Source: an uncultured Collinsella sp. (lineage in GTDB: Bacteria > Actinomycetota > Coriobacteriia > Coriobacteriales > Coriobacteriaceae). Taken from it: DNA of 22,095 nucleotides. Shown in pieces: positions 1 to 5,896 of the stretch. The notes beneath the pieces are model-generated. The model searched no databases. It was not told the origin of the DNA and saw only the letters and a program-made list of their open reading frames with translations. The stretch is from positions 1-22,095 of the forward strand of contig CAUBTS010000020.1 of NCBI GenBank assembly GCA_958438955.1. Direction: 5' to 3'. Both the position numbers and the translations under genes were made by a program. The stretch's first letter is position 1; each line of letters starts with the position of its first letter.

Positions 1-387
1 GACGACATGGCGGCCCTCATGCACGGCTGCGACCTGGCAATCCTCAAATCGGGCGGGCTCACCGTCACCGAGTGCCTGTGCGCACATCTGCCGATGATCC
101 TGCTGGGCAAATCATACGGTCAGGAAAAGGCCAACACCACGATGCTCACCGGCATGGGCGCCAGCATGCATGTCACCACAGCACGAGAACTCATCGTAAC
201 CCTGCGCCATCTGCACGATCATCCCGAATCACTCAAAGCCCTACTCATCAACGGCGAAGTACTACGCCGCCCCCACGCAGCCGAAGATATAGCCATCGCA
301 ACCATGGAGCTAGTAGGCAAACCCCAAAAGCGCAAACGAGCCTTCTGCCGCTTCTACTGGGGCGGAAAACCTGCTCATATCCGCTAG
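1..387 (+). CDS. Processive lipid glycosyltransferase (MGDG synthase/UgtP-like), C-terminal fragment
   Basis: This is the 3' end of a gene that begins before the window; the frame is open from base 1 and stops at TAG 385-387. About 128 residues are visible. The stretch DLAILKSGGLTVTECLCA followed by LPMILLGKSYGQE is the acceptor-side signature of the C-terminal domain of MurG-like GT28 glycosyltransferases, in the subgroup with an MGDG-synthase N-terminal domain. Those enzymes transfer sugar from a UDP-sugar to diacylglycerol at the inner face of the membrane. The tail is basic (KPQKRKRAF). The substrate cannot be told from this fragment, and MurG itself is less likely because of the KSGGLT form of the motif. 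A long hairpin element begins 13 nt after the stop codon. Confidence 0.75.
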   Translation, partial: DDMAALMHGCDLAILKSGGLTVTECLCAHLPMILLGKSYGQEKANTTMLTGMGASMHVTTARELIVTLRHLHDHPESLKALLINGEVLRRPHAAEDIAIATMELVGKPQKRKRAFCRFYWGGKPAHIR

Positions 388-400
388 GGTCTTAATGTCC

Positions 401-502
401 GCTAGCCTGCGGGAGGCCCTATATATCATCCCGTGCTCAAACATTCTCGCTTCGCTGCGAAACTGCGCGCGGGACGATATATAGGGCCTCCCGCAGGCTA
501 GC
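401..502 (+). repeat. Long hairpin with conserved loop core, copy 1
   Basis: The arm 401-433 pairs with 470-502 over 33 bp with a single A/C mismatch (428 against 475). A looser extension reaches 392-510 (TTAATG against CGTTAA). The loop core at about 434-469 begins TGCTCAAACATTCTCGC and ends TGCGAAACTGCGCG, and holds a small TTCGC/GCGAA stem. The same core occurs in reverse orientation at 691-735. The element lies 13 nt after the glycosyltransferase stop codon, in its sense direction. No T-run follows it. Confidence 0.9.
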
Positions 503-578
503 TGCGTTAACGTACTAGCAGCTATACCAGATTCCCCACCAGTAAAATCTGCAAAGGGGAACCAGAAAATATAAATAC

Positions 579-627
579 AGTAAGCCGACGCTACAAGGGG
601 ACGGTCCCTTTGTAGCGTCGGCTTACT
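579..627. repeat. Short-loop 23-bp hairpin with GGGGACGGTCCC centre
   Basis: The arm 579-601 pairs with 605-627 around a 3-nt CGG loop. All 23 positions pair if one G-T wobble is allowed. The centre reads GGGGACGGTCCC. Its sequence is unrelated to the two flanking long hairpins. Its shape (long stem, tiny loop, intergenic) resembles REP-type palindromes mobilised by RAYT transposases, but no transposase is present here, so that assignment is only a guess. Confidence 0.85.
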
Positions 628-660
628 AGAAAAGTAAATATTGTTTCAAGCGAGTAGCCG

Positions 661-763
661 CCCGCCCGCCTCTCACACATATCGTTCCACGCGCAGTTTC
701 GCAGCGAGCGAAGCGAAGCGAGAATGTTTGAGCATGGAATGATATGTGTGAGAGGCGGGCGGG
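661..763 (-). repeat. Long hairpin with conserved loop core, copy 2
   Basis: The arm 661-689 pairs with 735-763 over 29 bp; the only irregular pair is G684 with T740, which is A/C on the minus strand. The loop 690-734, read on the minus strand, matches the core of copy 1 except for a 9-nt insertion (TTCGCTCGC). The outer arms (CCCGCCCGCCTCTCACAC) are unrelated to those of copy 1. On the minus strand the element starts 16 nt after the dut stop codon, so it is again sense to the gene before it. No T-run follows. Confidence 0.9.
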
Positions 764-779
764 AGGGATACGAGCGCCC

Positions 780-1223
780 CTAGGCGACGCCGGAGGAGCC
801 GAAGCCTCCGTTGCCTCGGTCGGTTTCGTCTAGTTCTTCTACTTCTATGAGGTTAACCGTGGGGACTTCTTGGATGACGAGCTGGGCTATGCGGTCGCCT
901 TTGTTGATTTGGATGTTGTTGGTGGGATCCAGGTTAATGAGGATAACCTTGAGTTCTCCTCGGTAGTGGGCGTCGATGAGGCCCGGCGTATTGACTATAG
1001 ACAGGCCCTGCTTGATGGCCAAGCCGCTGCGGGGCTGGACGAAGCCGGCGTAGCCATCGGGCAGGGCGATAGCCAGCCCAGTAGAGACCAGACGACGTTC
1101 GAAGGGCTTCAGGACGCAGTCCTCGTTGGAGCGCAGATCCAAGCCGGCATCGGTGGGATGGGCGTATTTGGGAAGCTCGACGGTGGGGTCGAGACGCTTT
1201 ATGTTAACGGTAATGTTGGACAT
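780..1223 (-). CDS. dut: dUTP diphosphatase (dUTPase)
   Basis: Hydrolyses dUTP to dUMP and pyrophosphate, keeping uracil out of DNA and supplying dUMP for thymidylate synthesis; the family is a homotrimer in the cytosol. All five dUTPase motifs are present in 147 residues: AGLDLRS (26-32), PRSGLA (64-69), GLIDAHYRGE with the catalytic Asp84 (81-90), GDRIAQL (109-115) and the C-terminal RGNGGFGSSG (136-145), which closes over the substrate. The ATG is separated from the nrdR stop codon by only 4 nt, so the two are very probably co-transcribed and translationally coupled; an AAGGTG ribosome site lies inside the end of nrdR. A long hairpin starts 16 nt after the stop. Confidence 0.97.
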   Translation of the reverse strand: MSNITVNIKRLDPTVELPKYAHPTDAGLDLRSNEDCVLKPFERRLVSTGLAIALPDGYAGFVQPRSGLAIKQGLSIVNTPGLIDAHYRGELKVILINLDPTNNIQINKGDRIAQLVIQEVPTVNLIEVEELDETDRGNGGFGSSGVA

Positions 1224-1227
1224 GGAA

Positions 1228-1671
1228 TCACCTTAGCTTGTCGAGCTCTTGCAGAAACTCATCGACGTCTTTGAAATCGCGGTAGACCGAGGCAAAGCGG
1301 ATGTACGCCACCTTGTCGATCTTGGCCAAGCGCTTGAGTACCATGTCACCCAACTCATGGGACGTAACGGCCGTCAGCGTGCGAGAGCGCAGCTCGACCT
1401 CGATGTCATCGATAATCTCATTGAGCTTCTTAGTGTCGATATCACGCTTGATGGTGGCGCGCATCAAGCCGACGAGCAGCTTATTGCGATCGAACCGCTG
1501 CTTAGTTCCGTCTGACTTAATGACCTCGATTGGGTCTTCGCATCGCTCGAACGTTGTAAAGCGGTAATTACACGAGCAACATTCGCGACGGCGCTTAATG
1601 GTGTTATTTGACTCCTGCATACGGGAATCAACGACGCGGGTATGTGCCTTGCCGCATTTGGGACAGCGCAT
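1228..1671 (-). CDS. nrdR: Ribonucleotide reductase transcriptional repressor NrdR
   Basis: A 147-residue protein with the NrdR layout: an N-terminal zinc ribbon (Cys3, Cys6, Cys31, Cys34; MRCPKCGKAH and CCSCNYRF) followed by an ATP-cone domain at about residues 46-136. NrdR senses ATP/dATP and represses ribonucleotide reductase operons by binding NrdR boxes. No nrd gene lies in this window, so its targets are elsewhere. GGAGG lies 4 nt before the ATG, and both are partly inside a 12-bp inverted repeat (1666-1709) that could hide the start codon in the mRNA. dut follows after 4 nt. Pairing of nrdR with dut makes sense as joint control of the dNTP supply. Confidence 0.97.
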   Translation of the reverse strand: MRCPKCGKAHTRVVDSRMQESNNTIKRRRECCSCNYRFTTFERCEDPIEVIKSDGTKQRFDRNKLLVGLMRATIKRDIDTKKLNEIIDDIEVELRSRTLTAVTSHELGDMVLKRLAKIDKVAYIRFASVYRDFKDVDEFLQELDKLR

Positions 1672-1709
1672 GGTACCTCCTCTTAAACGATAACAAGGGT
1701 ACCATGCGC
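1666..1709 (-). promoter_or_regulatory. 12-bp inverted repeat covering the nrdR start codon
   Basis: GCGCATGGTACC at 1666-1677 is perfectly repeated in inverse at 1698-1709, with a 20-nt spacer. In the nrdR mRNA the downstream arm contains the last two G of the GGAGG ribosome site, the ATG and the next codon; the rest of the ribosome site is in the loop. A stem of this strength could block translation when transcription enters from the LysM gene. As DNA it could also be an operator. Confidence 0.7.
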
Positions 1710-1722
1710 AGCGCGATAATGA

Positions 1723-2172
1723 TTACGAACGAGCAGGAACCTTAAGATGCGCACCGGCGGCGAGCGAACCATGCTCCAGATGATTGACGTTACGGATCAT
1801 GTCGGAAGTCTCTTGCGTGGAAAGGCCTTCGATTGGATATTCCTCGGCAAGCGACCAAAGAGAATCACCAGACTGAACGCGAATGGTCTCGTAGGTAACG
1901 TTGGAAACGGACTCGGCATACGCGGCGTGACGAGCGCTAAAGACCGACGTAGCGAGGACAAAGAAGAGCGTAAGCGCAACGGCAACGGCGACAATCGTCG
2001 GAACCTTCAGGGCAACGCGGGCCGGCGCGGCTACAGCCTGCTGATTGCGAGCAGGCTTTACGGTCAAAGGCTGAAAGCCGGAGCGGCCACCCTGAACAAC
2101 CGTAAAAGTGTATTCTGCAGGCGTCTCGAGCTTAAGGGCGAGGTTTCCCTGGACCATATTCGTTGCGTTCAT
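1723..2172 (-). CDS. LysM-domain membrane protein, probable SOS cell-division inhibitor (YneA-like)
   Basis: About 149 residues: a polar N-terminal region of about 57, one strongly hydrophobic segment (about 58-79, VPTIVAVAVALTLFFVLATS), and a C-terminal LysM domain (about 95-147, YETIRVQSGDSLWSLAEEYP to LKVPA) that should lie outside the membrane on peptidoglycan. It is transcribed away from lexA, and its probable promoter overlaps LexA boxes. B. subtilis YneA, an SOS division inhibitor, is likewise a membrane-anchored LysM protein divergent from lexA, so the same role is inferred here. It is longer than YneA (about 105 residues), mainly at the N terminus. AGGAG at 2179-2183 favours the ATG at 2172 (spacing 6); an ATG at 2175 is the alternative. 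A generic LysM protein remains possible. Confidence 0.8.
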   Translation of the reverse strand: MNATNMVQGNLALKLETPAEYTFTVVQGGRSGFQPLTVKPARNQQAVAAPARVALKVPTIVAVAVALTLFFVLATSVFSARHAAYAESVSNVTYETIRVQSGDSLWSLAEEYPIEGLSTQETSDMIRNVNHLEHGSLAAGAHLKVPARS

Positions 2173-2243
2173 CATGTTCTCCTCTCGCGTGTTTTGCTGA
2201 GAACAGTTTTATCAAGCCGCGCGGACAAAAATGTCTAGCGCGA

Positions 2244-2255
2244 GAACGAATGTTC
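2244..2255. promoter_or_regulatory. LexA operator 1 (lexA/LysM intergenic)
   Basis: GAACGAATGTTC is a perfect match to the Gram-positive SOS box GAAC-N4-GTTC. It is the box farthest from lexA and overlaps the predicted start of the divergent LysM transcript. Confidence 0.88.
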
Positions 2256-2260
2256 GGTTA

Positions 2261-2290
2261 TTATTATCTTCGAACAGTTGTTCCTGTCAA
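2261..2290 (-). promoter_or_regulatory. Probable promoter of the LysM gene
   Basis: Read on the minus strand: -35 TTGACA (2285-2290), an 18-nt spacer and -10 TAATAA (2261-2266). LexA box 2 lies inside the spacer, and box 1 overlaps the expected transcription start near 2254. The start would give a leader of about 80 nt. This arrangement should allow tight LexA repression. Confidence 0.7.
2272..2283. promoter_or_regulatory. LexA operator 2 (lexA/LysM intergenic)
   Basis: GAACAGTTGTTC is a perfect GAAC-N4-GTTC box, exactly 28 bp from operator 1. It lies in the spacer of the predicted LysM promoter. Confidence 0.9.
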
Positions 2291-2299
2291 GCAAAATTC

Positions 2300-2311
2300 G
2301 AACATTTGTTT
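2300..2311. promoter_or_regulatory. LexA operator 3, imperfect (near lexA start)
   Basis: GAACATTTGTTT differs from the SOS box at one base. It begins exactly 28 bp after operator 2 and ends 24 bp before the lexA start codon, so it is placed to block lexA transcription. Confidence 0.7.
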
Positions 2312-2335
2312 GACATGGGTAGAGAGGATGCCCTG

Positions 2336-2980
2336 ATGGCTCGCAAAATTACCAAGCGTCAGCAGCAAATTTACGACTTCATCAAGGAATATCAGCAGGA
2401 GAAGGGTTATCCGCCCAGCGTGCGCGAGATGGCTTCTGCCGTGGGCCTATCCTCTCCCAGCACCGTGCACGCCCATCTCTCTGCCCTGGAGGCGCGCGGG
2501 CTACTCAAGCGCGATGCCACCAAACCGCGCGCCCTGGAACTCTTTAACGAGGACGGTTCCTCTGTCTCAATTTCTAAATCTGACGAGCCCACCGCACCTC
2601 GCGGAACGGTCTCGCTACCGCTCGTTGGTCGCGTCGCGGCTGGGATTCCCATTCTGGCCGAGCAGAATATCGAAGACACTTTTACTATCCCGACCGAAAT
2701 CGCCACTGATCAGGGTTCCTTTATCCTTGAGGTGCATGGGAGCTCAATGATCAATGTCGGCATCTTCAATGGCGATTACATCATCGTCCGTGAACAAAAG
2801 AGTGCCATGAACGGCGAAATTGTCGTGGCCATGATTGATGGTTCAGCGACCGTCAAGACGTTCTACAAGGAGCAGGGACGCGTACGCCTGCAGCCCGAGA
2901 ATGACACCATGGAGCCTATCTATGCAACGAATCCCATCATCTTGGGCAAAGTCGTCGGCTTAATGCGCCGGTTCTCGTAA
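2336..2980 (+). CDS. lexA: LexA SOS repressor
   Basis: Represses SOS genes until RecA filaments trigger its self-cleavage. The 214 residues include an N-terminal winged helix (about 1-65; YPPSVREMASAVGLSS then VHAHLSALEARGLL) and a C-terminal S24 peptidase domain. The cleavage site is Ala102-Gly103 in GRVAAGIPI, with catalytic Ser137 (HGSSM) and Lys174 (ATVKTF), so the protein is complete. The start MARKITKRQQ is chosen because AGAGAGG lies 8 nt upstream; the frame is open to 2231, but the extra residues would lie over the operator region. Three LexA boxes upstream show autorepression. The stop codon overlaps the start of the next gene (TAATG). Confidence 0.98.
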   Translation: MARKITKRQQQIYDFIKEYQQEKGYPPSVREMASAVGLSSPSTVHAHLSALEARGLLKRDATKPRALELFNEDGSSVSISKSDEPTAPRGTVSLPLVGRVAAGIPILAEQNIEDTFTIPTEIATDQGSFILEVHGSSMINVGIFNGDYIIVREQKSAMNGEIVVAMIDGSATVKTFYKEQGRVRLQPENDTMEPIYATNPIILGKVVGLMRRFS

Positions 2981-3684
2981 TGCAAAAACGCATCACCATC
3001 TTTGATACCGTCCGCGGGTTTACGATGATTTCAATGGCAGGTTTTCACGCTTGCTACGATCTCGCCTACCTGTACGACTGGGATATGCCCTGGTTTACCC
3101 AGACCGTCTTTCAAGACATCTGGCGCGCCAGCATCAGCTGGGTATTTTTGTTTATCGCGGGTTGGATGTGCACCCTTTCGCGCAACAATATCAAACGTGC
3201 CGCCAAATACGCCTTAGCAGCACTCGTCGTCTGGCTGGCAACAACACTTGTCTCAGTCGACGATTCGGTTAATTTTGGCATCATCTACTGCATGGCCGCA
3301 TGTACCGGCATCGTGGCGTTGACCGATCCCGTCCTTAAGAAGATATCGGCGAGATGGGGCATGTCGCTATGCCTTGTGTTGTTCGCCCTCACCTGGAGTA
3401 TCCCCAAAACGATCTACCCTGTCCCCTACCTGGCGTGGCTGGGATTTCCGAGCCTTGGGTTTGTTTCAGGTGATTACTACCCCATCATCCCGTTTATCTT
3501 TATGTATCTTGCAGGATACTTCGCCGCACATATAGCGCAGGGAATCGATAAGACCGCCCTAAGCTGGGCCTACGCCAACCCCCTGCCGGCGCTCGCCAGC
3601 CTTGGACGTCATGCACTCCCCTTTTATCTGCTGCATCAACCCATTATTCTGGGCTTTTTGGAGCTCGTCTACTCGGTGCGATAA
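2980..3684 (+). CDS. DUF1624-type integral membrane acyltransferase-like protein
   Basis: A 234-residue polytopic membrane protein with about six hydrophobic segments. The N-terminal ITIFDTVRGFTMISMAGFHA and the C-terminal HALPFYLLHQPIILG are hallmarks of the DUF1624/heparan-alpha-glucosaminide N-acetyltransferase-like family, part of the wider membrane acyltransferase group. Those proteins are thought to move acyl groups across the membrane onto sugars, but the substrate here is unknown. Its ATG overlaps the lexA stop codon by one base (TAATG), so it should be translated from the lexA mRNA and be SOS-inducible. Its last 16 bases overlap the 3' end of hflX on the other strand. No terminator was found between the two. 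Confidence 0.82.
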   Translation: MQKRITIFDTVRGFTMISMAGFHACYDLAYLYDWDMPWFTQTVFQDIWRASISWVFLFIAGWMCTLSRNNIKRAAKYALAALVVWLATTLVSVDDSVNFGIIYCMAACTGIVALTDPVLKKISARWGMSLCLVLFALTWSIPKTIYPVPYLAWLGFPSLGFVSGDYYPIIPFIFMYLAGYFAAHIAQGIDKTALSWAYANPLPALASLGRHALPFYLLHQPIILGFLELVYSVR

Positions 3685-4958
3685 CGCTTGAGCCGCGGCG
3701 CGATACGGGCCGGCAGCTTCGCCACAATACGAACGCCGTCCTCAAGATATTCCTCGTGCAAAAGGGTTCCTTGCTCATGCACCAGCGTGATGAGGGCGCC
3801 CTCGCGATACGGGATATCAGCAGAGAGCAACACATCGGTAGCAGCCGCCTCACGAGCAATACGGTCGACGAAATCGTCGAGTCCCTCGCCCGTCTGGGCC
3901 GAGAACAGCACGGCCTCGGGATAGCGACGACGGAAGCTCAGGCGATCAACGCTATCGAGAAGATCGATTTTATTGAATACGGTCAGCGTTAAACGCTCTC
4001 CAGCGCCGATCTCATCAAGAACGCGGTCGACAGCCTCAAGCTGCCGCTCATAGTCCTCGTCAGACGCATCTACGACTTTGAGAATTAGATCGGCACCCAA
4101 CACCTCGGACAGCGTCGATTTAAAGGCATCGACCAGACCATGCGGCAGCTTTTGAATAAAGCCGACGGTATCAGTAATCGTCATGCCGCGACCGCCGGGC
4201 AGGCGATACGAACGCGTCGTCGGGTCGAGCGTAGCAAACAGCTTGTCCTGCGAAAGTACCGTAGAGCCGGTCAGGCGATTGAGCAACGTCGATTTACCGG
4301 CATTGGTATAACCGGCTAACGCGACGCGAAACGCCGGTGACTCAATGCGGCTCTTGGACTGGACATCGCGACGCTGTTCAACCTGCTTGAGCTCACGACG
4401 AAGCGCGGCAATCTTATTGCGAATCAAGCGACGGTCAACCTCGAGCTGGCTTTCACCCTGGCCAAAGCGCGAACCGATGCCGCCGCGCGTCTGCTCCTTG
4501 GCAAGATGGCTCCACATGCCACGCAGACGAGGCAACAGATATTGAAGCTGCGCCAGCTGTACCTGTAGGCGTCCCTCACGCGTCTGAGCATGCAGGCCAA
4601 AGATATCCAAGATCAGTGCTGTACGATCGATAATCTTTACCGGCTCGCCCACGGCTTTCTCCAAATAGGATTGCTGCGAGGGCGTCAGGTCGTCGTCAAA
4701 AATAACGACATCGGCATCCATGCGATGCACCAGGCCGCACAGCTCTTCAACCTTACCGGAACCGATAAACGATTTTGGATACGGCTTAACCAGACGCTGT
4801 GACAAACGCGCCACGCACTGGGCGCCAGCCGTATGGGCCAGGCGCTCAAGCTCGTCAAGCGAACGATCGAGCGGCCATGCATTGTCGCGCCACTCAACAC
4901 CAACTAATATGGCACGCTCGGGCTCGGGTGCCGTGGGAACAAGGGGGAAACGGGCCAT
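3669..4958 (-). CDS. hflX: Ribosome-associated GTPase HflX
   Basis: HflX binds the large ribosomal subunit and can split stalled or hibernating ribosomes. The 429 residues show the HflX N-terminal domain (about 15-130, including KPYPKSFIGSGKVEEL), a helical stretch (about 130-205, LQVQLAQLQYLLPRLRG and the glycine-rich RGGIGSRFGQGE) and a GTPase domain: G1 GYTNAGKST (216-224), G3 DTVGF (263-267) and G4 NKID (329-332). The ATG overlaps the miaA stop codon (TAATG). The order miaA-hflX is common in bacteria. Its 3' end overlaps the convergent acyltransferase gene by 16 bp, so transcripts from the two sides should form antisense overlaps. Confidence 0.97.
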   Translation of the reverse strand: MARFPLVPTAPEPERAILVGVEWRDNAWPLDRSLDELERLAHTAGAQCVARLSQRLVKPYPKSFIGSGKVEELCGLVHRMDADVVIFDDDLTPSQQSYLEKAVGEPVKIIDRTALILDIFGLHAQTREGRLQVQLAQLQYLLPRLRGMWSHLAKEQTRGGIGSRFGQGESQLEVDRRLIRNKIAALRRELKQVEQRRDVQSKSRIESPAFRVALAGYTNAGKSTLLNRLTGSTVLSQDKLFATLDPTTRSYRLPGGRGMTITDTVGFIQKLPHGLVDAFKSTLSEVLGADLILKVVDASDEDYERQLEAVDRVLDEIGAGERLTLTVFNKIDLLDSVDRLSFRRRYPEAVLFSAQTGEGLDDFVDRIAREAAATDVLLSADIPYREGALITLVHEQGTLLHEEYLEDGVRIVAKLPARIAPRLKRYRTE

Positions 4959-5896
4959 TAGGCAGCCTCAATACGATGCAGGATGTCCTCAACGACCTCA
5001 TCGATCGTAAACTCGTCCATATCAAACCACACGATACGGTCATCGCGCTTAAACCACGAAAGCTGACGTTTGGCATAGCGACGCGAACGCATCTTGATGA
5101 GTTCGCGAGCCTCATCCATAGAAATCACGCCATTGAAAGCATCAATGATCTCTTTATAGCCAATTGCCTGCATCGAAGTCAGGGCATCTCCCAGCCCCTG
5201 GTCCATAAGACCGCGAACCTCATCGACAAGACCCTGCTCAAACATCAGATCGACGCGCAGGTTAATGCGCTCGTAGAGCACCTCGCGATTACGCGTCAGA
5301 CCAAACCATAGAGCATGATAATGCTCGCGCGGAACACTAAACTGACTTTTTTGCTGTGCATAGGAGATACCATCATCATGCATCTCGAGCGCACGAATCA
5401 CACGGCGCACATTATGGGGATGAATAACAGCAGCCGATTCTGGGTCGCGCTCGGCAAGCAGGGCATGCAGCTCTTCCTCGCCAATACGCTCGGCAAGCTC
5501 CTGATAGCCCATACGACGATCGTCCTCAAGTTCACCCGAAGGAAAGTCCATTTCATCGAGGACGGCCTTGAGATACAGCCCCGTACCTCCGCAAAAAACC
5601 GGCAGGCAACCCGAACCAAGGAGACGTTCAACATGCGCGCGAGCGTCAGCCTGATAAAGCGCAGCAGAATATGCCACACCCGGCTCTACAATGTCGACGA
5701 GACGCAGCGGCGCCGTACACTCATCGGGCGTCATCTTTGCGGTACCGATGTCCATGCCGCGATAGATTTGCATCGCATCGCACGACAGCACTTCGGACGA
5801 AAGACGAGCGGCCAAACGGTCGGCAACATCACTCTTACCAACCGCCGTCGGACCGACGATCGCAACGGCGGAAAGACCTGCCCCGGAAGAAACCAT
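4958..5896 (-). CDS. miaA: tRNA dimethylallyltransferase MiaA
   Basis: Transfers a dimethylallyl group to N6 of A37 in tRNAs reading codons that start with U, giving i6A. The 312 residues carry the P-loop GPTAVGKS (15-22), the catalytic-Asp segment SCDAMQIYRGMDIGTAK (38-54) and FCGGTGLYLKAV, and end with the family's RRYAKRQLSWFKRD region. The segment usually reads DSMQ, so Ala41 replaces a common Ser. MiaB, which methylthiolates the MiaA product, is encoded just upstream and shares a one-base TAATG overlap. Downstream hflX overlaps in the same way. No good ribosome site precedes the start, which fits translational coupling. Confidence 0.97.
   Translation of the reverse strand: MVSSGAGLSAVAIVGPTAVGKSDVADRLAARLSSEVLSCDAMQIYRGMDIGTAKMTPDECTAPLRLVDIVEPGVAYSAALYQADARAHVERLLGSGCLPVFCGGTGLYLKAVLDEMDFPSGELEDDRRMGYQELAERIGEEELHALLAERDPESAAVIHPHNVRRVIRALEMHDDGISYAQQKSQFSVPREHYHALWFGLTRNREVLYERINLRVDLMFEQGLVDEVRGLMDQGLGDALTSMQAIGYKEIIDAFNGVISMDEARELIKMRSRRYAKRQLSWFKRDDRIVWFDMDEFTIDEVVEDILHRIEAA

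Larger units (their letters stand above)
388..779. other. Non-coding gap holding three long hairpins
   Basis: This 392-bp gap lies between two convergent genes, the glycosyltransferase (+) and dut (-). No plausible coding sequence was seen. It is mostly occupied by three inverted-repeat structures, at 401-502, 579-627 and 661-763, each described separately. None is followed by a clear T-run, so ordinary intrinsic terminators were not recognised for either gene. Confidence 0.8.

Noticed and set aside
401..502. Ordinary intrinsic terminator for the glycosyltransferase gene
   Set aside because: The stem is far longer than usual, the loop is about 30 nt and no T-run follows; it may still affect transcript ends.
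401..763. CRISPR array
   Set aside because: There are only two copies of the core, in opposite orientation, with no regular repeats or spacers and no cas genes.
2310..2315. TTGACA as the lexA -35 box
   Set aside because: It is only 20 bp before the lexA start codon, which leaves no room for a -10 and a leader with the ribosome site.
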